Below, in pieces: positions 45,265-54,984 of a stretch of DNA of 64,000 nucleotides. The stretch is from Phyllobacterium trifolii. Lineage in GTDB: Bacteria > Pseudomonadota > Alphaproteobacteria > Rhizobiales > Rhizobiaceae. A program made the position numbers and the translations under genes. Numbering within the stretch: the first letter of the stretch is position 1; every line of letters begins with the position of its first letter. The stretch spans positions 1 to 64,000 of the forward strand of contig NZ_JACHXN010000008.1 in the NCBI RefSeq assembly GCF_014192095.1, in the 5' to 3' direction. The notes under the pieces were generated by a model. That model had not been told where the DNA came from. It saw only the letters and a program-made list of their open reading frames with translations, and did not search any database.

Positions 45265-45296
45265 CTGAATTCTCGAACTGCTTTTATAACCATATC

Positions 45297-45331
45297 AACA
45301 AAAAGGCCCGGAAAACCGGGCCTTTTTTAAT
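45297..45331. terminator. Bidirectional hairpin terminator between fliO-like and dksA
   Basis: AAAAAGGCCCGG-AAAA-CCGGGCCTTTTTT has A and T tracts on both sides, serving the two convergent genes. Confidence 0.9.
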
Positions 45332-45342
45332 TCGGATTGCGC

Positions 45343-45759
45343 TCAGTCGTCGCGGTAGACTTTCTCGCGCCGTTCGTGACGTTCCTGAGCTTCGATTGAC
45401 AAGGTTGCGATAGGACGCGCGTCAAGACGCTTCAAGCTGATCGGATCGCCGGTCTCCTCGCAAAAACCGTAGGTCCCATCGTCGATGCGTTGTAAGGCGG
45501 CGTCGATCTTGGAGATCAGCTTGCGCTGGCGGTCACGGGCCCGAAGCTCGATGGCACGGTCCGTTTCGGATGATGCACGGTCTGCGATATCCGGCAGATT
45601 GGCATTTTCCTGCTGCAGGATCTCAAGCGTTTCACGCGCCTCCCGCAGAATATCATTTTTCCAGTTGATCAGTTTTTCACGAAAGTAGGATTTCTGCCGA
45701 TCACTCATGAAGGGCTCGTCATCCGTGGGCTTGTAGTCAAGATCGATCAGTTTATTCAT
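45343..45759 (-). CDS. dksA: RNA polymerase-binding transcription factor DksA
   Basis: This 138-residue protein binds the RNA polymerase secondary channel with ppGpp to control stable-RNA and stress promoters. It has the coiled coil (about 25-90, FREKLINWKNDILREARETLEILQ) with acidic tip residues (ASSETD), then the globular end YGFCEETGDPISLKRLDARPIATLS. The four zinc cysteines of E. coli DksA are reduced to one (FCEETG; the second pair reads LSIEAQ). The start at 45759 (MNKLIDLDYKP) was preferred over a six-residue extension. Confidence 0.92.
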   Translation of the reverse strand: MNKLIDLDYKPTDDEPFMSDRQKSYFREKLINWKNDILREARETLEILQQENANLPDIADRASSETDRAIELRARDRQRKLISKIDAALQRIDDGTYGFCEETGDPISLKRLDARPIATLSIEAQERHERREKVYRDD

Positions 45760-46140
45760 CTTTGAATCACCCTGCACCTGTAAGACGCGAGGAGGCCTAT
45801 ATAGGTCGTGTCAGATTGGCGCACAACTACAAAAAGACATGTAAATCAAAGAAAGAAACCATGATTTTTTGCCCAAATTATTGGCAAAAATGGCAGGATT
45901 CATCGATTCTCTAACCAAAAATACGAAGAAACGAGGGCAAATTTCGGCATTTTATAGCTCCAAGGCTCTACTACCGGTTGTAGCCTGCCTTGCAAAAATG
46001 CATGCCGCCCAGAAATTCGACAGGCCTGTTTTGCACAATTATTTGATAATTGTCACATTTGCCGCAGAGATTTTATCCAAAGTTTGCGTCTTTCGGGGAA
46101 GCATGGCACCTGTTGAACAATATCATCAGGGAGTTGCAGG
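45760..46140. other. Divergent intergenic region of dksA and sixA
   Basis: About 380 bases, AT-rich at 45830-45960. A 91-codon frame (45869-46144) crosses it but resembles nothing and overlaps the sixA start. Promoters for both genes are expected; no operator or RNA was recognised. Confidence 0.35.
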
Positions 46141-46656
46141 ATGAGCCAGGTTTATTTGCTGCGGCATGCAAAAGCAGTCTGGCCATCCCCCGGCCAGAAA
46201 GACTTCGACCGGACGCTCGATACGGACGGCATCGAAGCCGCCAAGGTCCTGGGGGAGGAACTCAGGCGCTCCGGAATGAAGCCGGAGATCGTTTTATGTT
46301 CACCCGCGATCAGGGCGCGGCAGACGCTTGAGTACGTTGATATCCAACCCCCTTTCATCGTCGAGGAATCAGAAAAGCTCTATTCGGCCGGTCCTGACGC
46401 CTATCTCATGGCGATCCGCATGGCCGGGCTCGAACACGAAGCAGCCAACTCCGTGATGCTGGTCGGTCATAACCCGATGATGGAGGAACTGGCCACCGCC
46501 CTCGCCGGCCGTGGCAAGCCTCCCAGCCATCCGACCTTCGTATCCGGGTTTCCGACCGCCGCCTTGGCTGTCATCCAGTTCGACAGTCCGCTTGCAGAAA
46601 TCCGCCCGGGAACCGGGACATTGCAGGCTTTCTTTTCTCCCTCAACACATTTGTAA
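46141..46656 (+). CDS. Phosphohistidine phosphatase SixA-like
   Basis: The 171-residue histidine-phosphatase-superfamily protein has the nucleophile motif LLRHAKA (Arg8-His9), an acid/base region and the second His in MLVGHNPMMEEL. SixA enzymes dephosphorylate phosphohistidine, for instance on Hpt proteins or PTS NPr; the target here is not known. GGGAGTTGCAGG precedes the ATG. It is followed on the same strand by ycjX-ycjF. Confidence 0.88.
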   Translation: MSQVYLLRHAKAVWPSPGQKDFDRTLDTDGIEAAKVLGEELRRSGMKPEIVLCSPAIRARQTLEYVDIQPPFIVEESEKLYSAGPDAYLMAIRMAGLEHEAANSVMLVGHNPMMEELATALAGRGKPPSHPTFVSGFPTAALAVIQFDSPLAEIRPGTGTLQAFFSPSTHL

Positions 46657-46712
46657 GATCATCATTTTCTTGCCTTTGACACGCCAGACACCCAAATGGG
46701 CGGAGCCAAGGG

Positions 46713-48215
46713 ATGAGATCAAGACTGCGACGCGGCCACAGGACGGGTGAATTGGGCACACTGACGACACTTACCGATGAAGCGAAAATCGCGCTCGATA
46801 CGTTGGCCGACCGCACCAGCGGACTGATGTCCCCATCGTTGAGGCTCGGTGTCACGGGCCTTTCTCGTGCCGGCAAGACTGTCTTCATCACCGCGCTGGT
46901 ACATAATCTGATCCATGGCGGCCGCCTTCCTCTGTTTGAGGCGCAGAAATCCGGACGCATCGCCCGCGCTTATCTCGAAGAGCAGCCCGACGATGCAGTC
47001 CCGCGCTTTCAATATGAGGAGCATCTGAAGGCGCTGATCGACGAGCGCATCTGGCCCGACTCGACGCGGGCAATCTCCGAACTGCGTCTGACGATCGAAT
47101 ATGAATCCGCTTCGATGTGGAACCGCATGTTCTCCGGCGGCAAGCTTTCGGTCGATATCGTCGACTATCCCGGTGAATGGCTGCTGGATCTCCCGCTATT
47201 GGGTAAAACCTATGCGGAGTTTTCCAGGGATTCGTTTGAGCTCGCCCAGCTCGAAAGCCATCGCGATCTTGCAGCGGACTGGTTCAAGGTGTCGAACGAT
47301 GCCGAGGCAGATGCGAACGCTGATGAAATGACGGCGCAGCGCCTGGCAAAGAGCTTCACAGATTATCTGAAAGCTGGAAAGGCCGACGAACGGGCGTTGT
47401 CGACGTTACCACCCGGCCGTTTCCTGATGCCAGGGGATCTTGACGGTTCGCCGGCGCTCACCTTCGCTCCACTGCCAAACCTTGATGCGGGTAAGCCGCG
47501 TCCCGGCTCGCTGGCGGCAATGATGGAGCGGCGTTATGAAGCCTACAAGACCCATGTGGTTAAACCTTTTTTCCGCGAGCATATTGCCCGGCTGGACCGG
47601 CAGATCGTCCTTGTTGATGCCATGCAGGCAATGAATGCCGGACCGTCCGCCGTGGCTGATCTGGAGCGAGCGCTGACGGAAATCCTTTCCTGCTTTCGCC
47701 CTGGTAGCACCAATTTCCTGACAGGCCTCGTGCAGCGGCGTATCAGCCGCATTCTCGTTGCCGCAACCAAGGCCGATCATTTGCACCACGAGAGCCACGA
47801 CCGGCTGCAAGCCATCGTCCGGCGATTGGTCGACCGCGCCGTCAGCCGCGCCGATTTTTCTGGTGCAAGCGTCGACGTGCTGGCGATGGCAGCCGTACGC
47901 ACCACCCGCGAGGCGACGGTAACGCAGGGCAAGGAAACGCTCCCGGTCATTATCGGAACGCCGCTGAAAGGCGAGACCATCAACGGCGAGACGTTCGACG
48001 GCAAAACCGAAACCGCCATATTTCCCGGTGACTTGCCGGCAAAACCGGACTCAATCTTTGAACATCCGGAGAGGGTGTCTGAAGACCCGGCCATTCGTTT
48101 CGTCCGCTTCCGCCCGCCCCGGCTGGAGAAGACCGCGGAAGGCCTCACCCTGTCGCTGCCGCATATAAGGCTCGATCGCGCGCTACAATTCCTCATAGGA
48201 GATCGCCTCGCATGA
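46713..48215 (+). CDS. ycjX: YcjX-family (DUF463) P-loop GTPase-like protein
   Basis: The 500-residue protein has a Walker A at 49-56 (GLSRAGKT), VDYPGEWLLDLPL as the Walker B/G3 region and ATKADHLH as a G4-like motif (TKAD). YcjX is a conserved, stress-linked nucleotide-binding protein of unclear role. The gene overlaps ycjF by four bases (48212-48215), as in most proteobacteria. Confidence 0.93.
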   Translation: MRSRLRRGHRTGELGTLTTLTDEAKIALDTLADRTSGLMSPSLRLGVTGLSRAGKTVFITALVHNLIHGGRLPLFEAQKSGRIARAYLEEQPDDAVPRFQYEEHLKALIDERIWPDSTRAISELRLTIEYESASMWNRMFSGGKLSVDIVDYPGEWLLDLPLLGKTYAEFSRDSFELAQLESHRDLAADWFKVSNDAEADANADEMTAQRLAKSFTDYLKAGKADERALSTLPPGRFLMPGDLDGSPALTFAPLPNLDAGKPRPGSLAAMMERRYEAYKTHVVKPFFREHIARLDRQIVLVDAMQAMNAGPSAVADLERALTEILSCFRPGSTNFLTGLVQRRISRILVAATKADHLHHESHDRLQAIVRRLVDRAVSRADFSGASVDVLAMAAVRTTREATVTQGKETLPVIIGTPLKGETINGETFDGKTETAIFPGDLPAKPDSIFEHPERVSEDPAIRFVRFRPPRLEKTAEGLTLSLPHIRLDRALQFLIGDRLA

Positions 48216-49294
48216 CGGATAACAACGCCCGCAAACCCGCTGCCTTTCGGCTCGACCAGCCAGAGCAAATCGCTGATCCGCAGAAGGCGCGCGCTCCGCA
48301 ACAGCGCAGGCCGACCGCGATCAAGGATGTCGCGGTGATCACACCGGCAGCCGTCGACGTCTTCGACCTCGATCCGGAGACCGCGAACGAACTCGATGCG
48401 CTGACCCCGCCGCCTGCACTCGCACAGAAAAAGCGCTTTTCTTTCGCCTCCCTGCTCACTGGCGCGCTCGGAGTGCTGGTTTCGCTGGCGCTGGGCCTGT
48501 GGGCCGACAATCTCATTCGTACCTTGTTCGAGCGTGCGCCATGGCTGGGCTGGGTGGCGCTTGGTGTCAGTGTCGTCGCAGCCTTCGCGCTAATTGCCAT
48601 TGTCCTGCGCGAAGGGCTGGCGTTGCGCCGCCTCGCCTCGGTGCAGCACTTGCGCGACGAAGCAGCCAAGGCTGCAGCGGACAATGACGCTCGAGCGGCG
48701 AAAGCGGCTGTCGGCAAGCTTGTCTCCATTGCCGAGACCCTCCCCGCTACGGCCAAGGGCCGTGCACTTTTGCACGATCTGCGCGATGACGTGATCGACG
48801 GCCGCGACCTTATCCGGCTCACTGAAACCGAACTGCTCCGCCCCCTCGACCGGCAGGCGCGGGAGATGATCCTCGCCGCCTCGAAACGCGTATCGATCGT
48901 TACCGCAGTCAGTCCGCGTGCGCTGGTCGACATCGGTTATGTGGTTTTTGAGTCTGCGCGTCTGATCCGGCGGCTTTCGGAACTTTACGGCGGACGGCCG
49001 GGCACTCTTGGTTTCCTCAAGCTCACACGCAATGTCATTGCGCATCTCGCCGTCACCGGCACGGTTGCGATGGGCGACAGCATCATACAGCAACTGGTCG
49101 GCCACGGTCTGGCAGCACGGCTTTCCGCGCGGCTCGGCGAAGGCGTCATCAATGGACTGATGACTGCGCGCATCGGCATCTCGGCCATGGACCTCGTACG
49201 GCCCTTCCCGTTCAATGCGGAAAGGCGACCGAATATCGGCGATTTCATCGGCGATCTGGCACGTATTGGTGGTGCGAAGAAGGGTGAAAATTGA
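48212..49294 (+). CDS. ycjF: YcjF-family (DUF697) membrane protein
   Basis: The 360-residue inner-membrane protein has two hydrophobic segments (about 85-105 and 113-132) and a C-terminal DUF697 domain (about 225-350: TAVSPRALVDIGYVVFESARLIRRLSELYGGRPG). It is partner to YcjX by constant gene pairing. The start overlaps the ycjX stop. The last bases overlap the promoter-like TTGACA of the next module. Confidence 0.92.
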   Translation: MTDNNARKPAAFRLDQPEQIADPQKARAPQQRRPTAIKDVAVITPAAVDVFDLDPETANELDALTPPPALAQKKRFSFASLLTGALGVLVSLALGLWADNLIRTLFERAPWLGWVALGVSVVAAFALIAIVLREGLALRRLASVQHLRDEAAKAAADNDARAAKAAVGKLVSIAETLPATAKGRALLHDLRDDVIDGRDLIRLTETELLRPLDRQAREMILAASKRVSIVTAVSPRALVDIGYVVFESARLIRRLSELYGGRPGTLGFLKLTRNVIAHLAVTGTVAMGDSIIQQLVGHGLAARLSARLGEGVINGLMTARIGISAMDLVRPFPFNAERRPNIGDFIGDLARIGGAKKGEN

Positions 49295-49320
49295 CAAATC
49301 CTTCCTTACATTGTAAGGAA
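49291..49320 (+). promoter_or_regulatory. Promoter/operator of the MazEF-type module
   Basis: TTGACA at 49291 could be a -35 box. TTCCTTACATTGTAAGGAA (49302-49320) is a perfect palindrome with 8-base arms covering the expected spacer and -10 region, a layout suited to antitoxin autorepression. Confidence 0.6.
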
Positions 49321-49343
49321 TGTCCATTCTCATTGGGTGAAAC

Positions 49344-49562
49344 ATGATAACGAGCAAATTAACCAGCAAAGCGCAGACGACGATACCCCAGCCGGTGAGA
49401 TCTGCCCTGCATCTCGTCGAAGGTGACCATATCGAATACAAGATTGAGGGCGAAAAGGTCATCCTGGTCAAGCACGCGGCAGAAATATCGGGCGACAATC
49501 CCTTTGCAACTTTTGAGGAATGGAATTCCGAGGCGGACCGGAGAGCTTATGGCGATCTTTAG
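49344..49562 (+). CDS. AbrB/MazE-type antitoxin
   Basis: The 72-residue protein has an N-terminal SpoVT/AbrB swapped-hairpin DNA-binding domain (SKLTSKAQTTIPQPVRSALHLVEGDHIEYKIEG) and an acidic C-terminal part for toxin binding (NPFATFEEWNSEAD). Its 3' end overlaps the toxin gene by 14 bases. A palindrome 24 bases upstream is the likely operator. Confidence 0.87.
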   Translation: MITSKLTSKAQTTIPQPVRSALHLVEGDHIEYKIEGEKVILVKHAAEISGDNPFATFEEWNSEADRRAYGDL

Positions 49563-49896
49563 GGCGGGCCACGTCGTAAAGGTTCCATTTCCCCATACCG
49601 ATAAAAATACACGGCAACACCGACCCGCTCTGGTTGTTTCGCGTGGAGGAATTGGCAAGGATGATGCCTTGTTATGGGTTGTTATGATAACAAGCGCCGA
49701 AAACCGCAAGTGGCCAGGAGATCAGACAATTCAGCTGCTTGAGGCTACCGGACTGCCCATTGTATCGCTGATAAGACCCACGAAGATCGCAACCATAGAA
49801 AAACGCGATGCGGAAATTATTGGCGAGGTATCAAACGAACTGCTTACGTTGGTTATGCAGGAGATATGCAAGAATATCGCTCCGCCCTCCCCTTGA
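49549..49896 (+). CDS. MazF/PemK-type RNase toxin
   Basis: The protein is 115 residues with the ATG at 49549 inside the antitoxin gene. The PemK-like barrel starts FRAGHVVKVPFPHTDKNTRQHRPALVVSR, where the second Arg/Pro/Ala-Leu-Val-Val strand is the family hallmark, and continues WVVMITS and PTKIATIEKRD (Ser/Thr and Lys of the RNA-cleaving site). It would cut mRNA when the antitoxin is degraded. Confidence 0.85.
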   Translation: MAIFRAGHVVKVPFPHTDKNTRQHRPALVVSRGGIGKDDALLWVVMITSAENRKWPGDQTIQLLEATGLPIVSLIRPTKIATIEKRDAEIIGEVSNELLTLVMQEICKNIAPPSP

Positions 49897-50002
49897 AGGT
49901 TCCTTTTCATTCCAATAAGCACTGAATGGCAACCATCCATTAACCATTCCGGACGATGATCGCCTAAGTGCCCATTCCAATGATTTGTGTTGAGTCTTGT
50001 CG

Positions 50003-50539
50003 ATGAAAAGAAGCGCAGCAGCCGCTACCCTGTCCCTGTTTGCCTGCGCGTTTCTGACGTTGCCGGCGCAAGCCAAAGACAAGGACACCGAATTCTTCCA
50101 GACCGCGGAAGGTCAATGGGTCGGTCCCGGCGAGATCGTGGCCGGCAAATACAAGGGCACCAAATTCGTCTGCACGCTCGATGGGACCACGCCAGCGGAA
50201 AAAGCCGGCATGACACTGGACGGCAGCTGCCGCGTCGGCATTTTCAACCAGCCGATGAAGGCAACGATCGTTCGCGCTGGCAATAGCTACAAGGGCAGCT
50301 TTCTCGATGGTTCGGCCGGGAAGGGTCTCGACATCACCGGCGGTAATGTCTCCGGCAACCGCGTGGTGCTCGCCATCAGCCGCAAACAATTGAACGGCGC
50401 CATGCTGGCCAAATTCAACGATGACAACACGATGAATGTCACGATTTCTGTGCGGCTCGAAGAGGCGCTGATCCCGGTTGTAGGTATGACGCTGAAACGC
50501 GTTGATGCAAGGGCTGTTGGCAGTATCGCCAAGAATTAA
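50003..50539 (+). CDS. Secreted protein of unknown function
   Basis: The protein is 178 residues from the ATG at 50003. It has a signal peptide (KRSAAAATLSLFACAFLTLPAQA, cleavage about residue 24) and a beta-rich mature domain with many short repeats of a GxxxG-type strand pattern (FVCTLDGTTPAEKAGMTLDGSC; two Cys). No family name is certain, though similar short periplasmic proteins are common in Rhizobiales. A family 2 repeat follows its stop. Confidence 0.75.
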   Translation: MKRSAAAATLSLFACAFLTLPAQAKDKDTEFFQTAEGQWVGPGEIVAGKYKGTKFVCTLDGTTPAEKAGMTLDGSCRVGIFNQPMKATIVRAGNSYKGSFLDGSAGKGLDITGGNVSGNRVVLAISRKQLNGAMLAKFNDDNTMNVTISVRLEEALIPVVGMTLKRVDARAVGSIAKN

Positions 50540-50560
50540 GCCAACTGAATTGGCCTAGCC

Positions 50561-50745
50561 GCTGTGCGTGGTTCGACAAGCTCACCATGAGGGAAGTGGG
50601 TTGATTGCAGTGATAATCGCTCACCTCACAACTATTTTTTCCCATCGTAAACGCCTCGGACTGACCGAAGCTATTGCCATCGCCCGTTTTGGCTCCATGC
50701 AATCCCCAACCTCCCTCATGGTGAGCTTGTCGAACCACGCACAGC
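50561..50745. repeat. Palindromic element, family 2, copy 2 (34-base perfect arms)
   Basis: The arm at 50561-50594 (gctgtgcgtggttcgacaag onward) is the exact reverse complement of 50712-50745. The inside (117 bases) continues to pair imperfectly (ggttgattgca with tgcaatccccaac). It looks like a small non-coding MITE-like element between a secreted-protein gene and folK. Confidence 0.85.
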
Positions 50746-50758
50746 GCCATAGCCGATA

Positions 50759-51271
50759 TTATTTCCACCAGTCCAAATCATCGCGCGCAGTTTCGACACC
50801 GGTTCTGTCGCAAAGCACAGCCCATTCAGCGACGGTCTTGCCGCTGATCACCAGATCCGGCGCGATATCGGCGAGCGGTACCATCACGAAGGCGCGCTCG
50901 GTCATGCGCGGATGCGGCAAGATGAGCGTCGGACTTTCGAATTCCTCCAGACCTTCATAAGCCAGTACATCGATATCGATGATCCGTGGTCCCCAGCGTT
51001 CGAGCCGCTGGCGTTTCAAGCGCAACTCCACATCGAGACAAGCTGCGAGTAGCGCTTCCGGATCGAGCGAAGTCTCGACTTCGGCGCAGGCATTGTGAAA
51101 CCATGCCTGATCCGTCTTGCCCCATGGCGGCGTTCTGTAGACTGGCGACACACCGAGAACACGCGTTTCATTGCGCTCGTTCAGCGCACGCAATGCCTTG
51201 GCCATCGAAGTCACCGGATCGCCGATATTGCCGCCAAGCCCGAGCCACGCTTTTTGCTTCAAGGCGGTCAT
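50759..51271 (-). CDS. folK: 2-amino-4-hydroxy-6-hydroxymethyldihydropteridine pyrophosphokinase
   Basis: The 170-residue folate enzyme transfers pyrophosphate from ATP to the pterin before dihydropteroate synthesis. Motifs: WLGLGGNIGDP, SPVYRTPPWG, WGPRIIDIDVLAYE (metal-binding Asp pair) and LPHPRMTERAFV. The ATG at 51271 overlaps the folP TGA (ATGA), fixing the start. Confidence 0.95.
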   Translation of the reverse strand: MTALKQKAWLGLGGNIGDPVTSMAKALRALNERNETRVLGVSPVYRTPPWGKTDQAWFHNACAEVETSLDPEALLAACLDVELRLKRQRLERWGPRIIDIDVLAYEGLEEFESPTLILPHPRMTERAFVMVPLADIAPDLVISGKTVAEWAVLCDRTGVETARDDLDWWK

Positions 51272-52131
51272 TGCCTCGATCTGCGCGATTGCAATACCGC
51301 ATCCGCCAGCGCCAGCGCGCTTTGGCTCATCGCGACATTGTGCACCCGGAAAATATCTGCACCGGCAATCCGCAATATCGCGGACGAAGCGGCCGTGGCG
51401 ATATCCCATTCCTGTTGCTCACCACCGGAAGTGGCACGCAGGAAACGTTTGCGCGAGGTGCCCACAAGAAATGGATAACCGAACGCCTCGAGTTCCACAA
51501 AGCGATCCATCAGCGCAATGTTTTCCGCCGTGTCCTTGGCAAAGCCGAAGCCTGGATCGAGTACGATCTGGTCACGCGAAACACCGGCTACCTTGGCAAT
51601 TTCCAGCGAACGGTTGAGAAAGGCAAACTGGTCGACGATGACATCGGGGTCGCGTTCCCGCTCGCGGCCCGTATGCATAATGACCAGCCCTGCTCCGGTC
51701 TCCACTGCGAGATCGGCAATGGCAGGTTCGCGCTGCACACCCCAGACATCGTTGACGATATGAGCGCCGGCAGCGACGGCAAGGCGGGCGGTCTCTTCAC
51801 GATAGGTATCGACGGAGATGATTATATCCGTTTCTTTTACCAGCGCTTCGATCACGGGCAGTATACGCGATTGCTCGACGGCCGGTTCGACACGTGTGGC
51901 GCCGGGCCGGGTCGATTCGCCGCCCACATCGATGATCGATGCGCCCTCGGCGATCATCTCCCTCGCGCCCTCCAGAGCCTGATCCAGAGAATAATGCACA
52001 CCGCCATCGGAAAAGGAGTCCGGAGTGACGTTAAGCACGCCCATGATCAGTGCGCGGTCACCCAACGTCAGAGACCGGCCATGTGCCAGTTTCCATTCTC
52101 TTTGCATCGGCGCGCTCCCATCATGCTTCAC
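51268..52131 (-). CDS. folP: Dihydropteroate synthase
   Basis: The 287-residue TIM-barrel enzyme joins pterin pyrophosphate and p-aminobenzoate; it is the sulfonamide target. Visible are IMGVLNVTPDSFSDGG, DVGGESTRPGA, ISVDTYR, HIVNDVWG, DPGFGFAKD and VGTSRKRFL. The start may be 52131 or the ATG at 52107 (MQREWKLAHG). It overlaps folK directly; the folB gene usually found between them in relatives is absent. Confidence 0.95.
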   Translation of the reverse strand: MKHDGSAPMQREWKLAHGRSLTLGDRALIMGVLNVTPDSFSDGGVHYSLDQALEGAREMIAEGASIIDVGGESTRPGATRVEPAVEQSRILPVIEALVKETDIIISVDTYREETARLAVAAGAHIVNDVWGVQREPAIADLAVETGAGLVIMHTGRERERDPDVIVDQFAFLNRSLEIAKVAGVSRDQIVLDPGFGFAKDTAENIALMDRFVELEAFGYPFLVGTSRKRFLRATSGGEQQEWDIATAASSAILRIAGADIFRVHNVAMSQSALALADAVLQSRRSRQ

Positions 52132-52240
52132 ATATCATTGTTCTGTTTTTGAACAGAACGCATGCAACGTCAATTCATCCGCAATGTTTTTGACGATAGT
52201 GTCAGGATCGGGCAGACTTGGCTGAAAAGGAAAGTACCAG

Positions 52241-52858
52241 ATGCATATTTTTGCCAGAGCTGTGTCCCTCGGTATGGCACTCTTGATGACCGTACCCGCC
52301 GCCAACGCGGCAACAGTCCTGCGCAAATATGAATATTTCGCGCTGAATGGCCGTACAGCAGCGGATCTCGATCGTGAATTGTACCGCCGGGGGCCCATTT
52401 TGCTAAAGACGGGCCAGCGTCATCCCGGCATGACGAAGATGCGCTTCACCAACAGGATAAAATACGGTTCCGATGGCAGGAACTGCCGTGTCGTTGACGC
52501 CAACGTCGTCGTTCACGCCCAGGTCTTCCTGCCCCGCTGGATACAGCGCCGCACGGCGAAACCGGACCTTGCCCTGATCTGGGATACGCTGTCGGCCGAC
52601 ATAAAACGGCACGAGGAGAGCCACATCGTCATCGCGCGCACGGCTGCAGGCGATATGGAGCGGGCGATCAAGGCGCTGCCATGGCGCAGCGATTGCACCG
52701 CCATGAAGACTGACATCGATGCGCTGACTACAAAATTGATGCGCAAGCATGATCTTGCGCAAATCCAGTTCGACCGCGTCGAAGCCGTCAACTTTGATAG
52801 TCGCTTTGAGCGGCTTCTCGTCTTCCGGCTCCAGCGCGAATTCGCAAAAAGCCCTTGA
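52241..52858 (+). CDS. DUF922 protein, predicted secreted Zn-protease-like
   Basis: The 205-residue protein has a signal peptide (cleavage after AANA near residue 24) and an HEXXH zinc motif, HEESH at 124-128, in the DUF922 context (WDTLSADIKRHEESH). Two cysteines (about 82 and 151) may form a disulphide. Probably a periplasmic metalloprotease or metalloprotease-like protein; substrate unknown. The start (ATG at 52241) was chosen with the signal peptide. Confidence 0.87.
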   Translation: MHIFARAVSLGMALLMTVPAANAATVLRKYEYFALNGRTAADLDRELYRRGPILLKTGQRHPGMTKMRFTNRIKYGSDGRNCRVVDANVVVHAQVFLPRWIQRRTAKPDLALIWDTLSADIKRHEESHIVIARTAAGDMERAIKALPWRSDCTAMKTDIDALTTKLMRKHDLAQIQFDRVEAVNFDSRFERLLVFRLQREFAKSP

Positions 52859-52864
52859 TTGGTG

Positions 52865-53995
<1,131 letters not shown>

Positions 53996-54078
53996 TCAAG
54001 ACAATGCGTTTCTCTTGCCCGCCAAATTGGCTCGCGAGTACATATTCTAATCGGTCGATGAGAAAATATCAGCAGGCT

Positions 54079-54399
54079 TTAAGCCTGACGTTCCGGAACT
54101 TGCACGACGAGACCATCCAGATCGTCAGAAACGCGGATCTGGCAGGACAGACGCGAGTTCGGACGTACATCATAGGCGAAATCCAGCATGTCCTCTTCCA
54201 TTGCTTCGGGCTCGCCGGTCGTGGAGGTCCACTCTTCATCCACATAGACATGGCATGTGGCGCAGGCGCAGGCACCGCCGCACTCCGCATCGATACCCGG
54301 CACCGCATTGCGGATGGCATTTTCCATCACGGTCGAACCGTTTTCCGCGTTCGCTTCAATACGCGCGCCGTCATGAGTGACAAAAGTGATCTTTGCCAT
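54079..54399 (-). CDS. 2Fe-2S ferredoxin, adrenodoxin type
   Basis: The 106-residue ferredoxin has cluster ligands Cys40-x5-Cys46-x2-Cys49 and Cys86 ([20 protein letters not shown]), and the acidic interaction helix ([15 protein letters not shown]) of vertebrate-adrenodoxin/FdVI types. It would pass electrons between the reductase next door and P450s or Fe-S assembly enzymes. The start at 54399 gives the standard [11 protein letters not shown]. Confidence 0.94.
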   Translation of the reverse strand: MAKITFVTHDGARIEANAENGSTVMENAIRNAVPGIDAECGGACACATCHVYVDEEWTSTTGEPEAMEEDMLDFAYDVRPNSRLSCQIRVSDDLDGLVVQVPERQA

Positions 54400-54482
54400 A
54401 AAAATTCGCCCCAAAGCAGGAAAGTTACCGCTCACATAGGGATTTTGGCTGGCAAGTCAATTGTACTCCCTGACGCAGCCCT

Positions 54483-54878
54483 CTACCGCTTGGCGGCTTC
54501 ATGGCGCGCAGCGGTGAATGCCGGAAGGTGCTCAATAATCCAGTGCCAGAGTGGAACGGTCTGCAAAAGAAACTCATATCCGAGCGGCGTGAGTTCGTAT
54601 TCCACGCGCGGCGGCACCTGGGGATAAAGCGTTCTAGTGATCAGCCCGTCCCGTTCCAGCATGCGCAAGGTCTGTGTCAATACTTTCTGGCTGATACCGC
54701 CTACCCGCTCGAGCACGCGGGAAAACCGCAAAGGCCCGCCTGCGGCCTGCAATATCTGCAATGTGCGCAGCGGCCACTTGGCCGAGACCCGCTCAAGCAT
54801 TTCGCGCGCAAATTCGTCCTGTTCGTCGGTCATGGTAGCGCAAAAGTCGATGGCTTGCTTCGAAGGTTGAACAGTCAT
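54483..54878 (-). CDS. HxlR-family winged-helix regulator
   Basis: The 131-residue HxlR domain (VSAKWPLRTLQIL...GPLRFSRVLERVGGISQKVLTQTLRMLERDGLITRTLYPQVPPRVEYELTPLG, truncated here to key parts) covers nearly the whole protein. A Cys (CATMTD) sits in the N-terminal helix, as in redox-sensing members. Divergent from the SDR gene at 54985 with 106 bases between, so it likely controls that gene. Confidence 0.9.
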   Translation of the reverse strand: MTVQPSKQAIDFCATMTDEQDEFAREMLERVSAKWPLRTLQILQAAGGPLRFSRVLERVGGISQKVLTQTLRMLERDGLITRTLYPQVPPRVEYELTPLGYEFLLQTVPLWHWIIEHLPAFTAARHEAAKR

Positions 54879-54984
54879 CTCAGCTCCTTGGTTTCCAATA
54901 GGTAAGTATAGTTCCAACGGGTTCCTTCTTTCAAGAGGATACTATCAGTCCTACGTTGCTTTCAGTTAAATCAAGGAGACATTC

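Noticed and set aside
45869-46144. 91-codon frame between dksA and sixA
   Set aside because: Composition unlike neighbouring genes, no family resemblance, and it overlaps the sixA start.
54879-54984. Possible HxlR operator between the regulator and SDR (gtaagtatag and ggatactatc)
   Set aside because: The match is short and imperfect; not enough to call a site.
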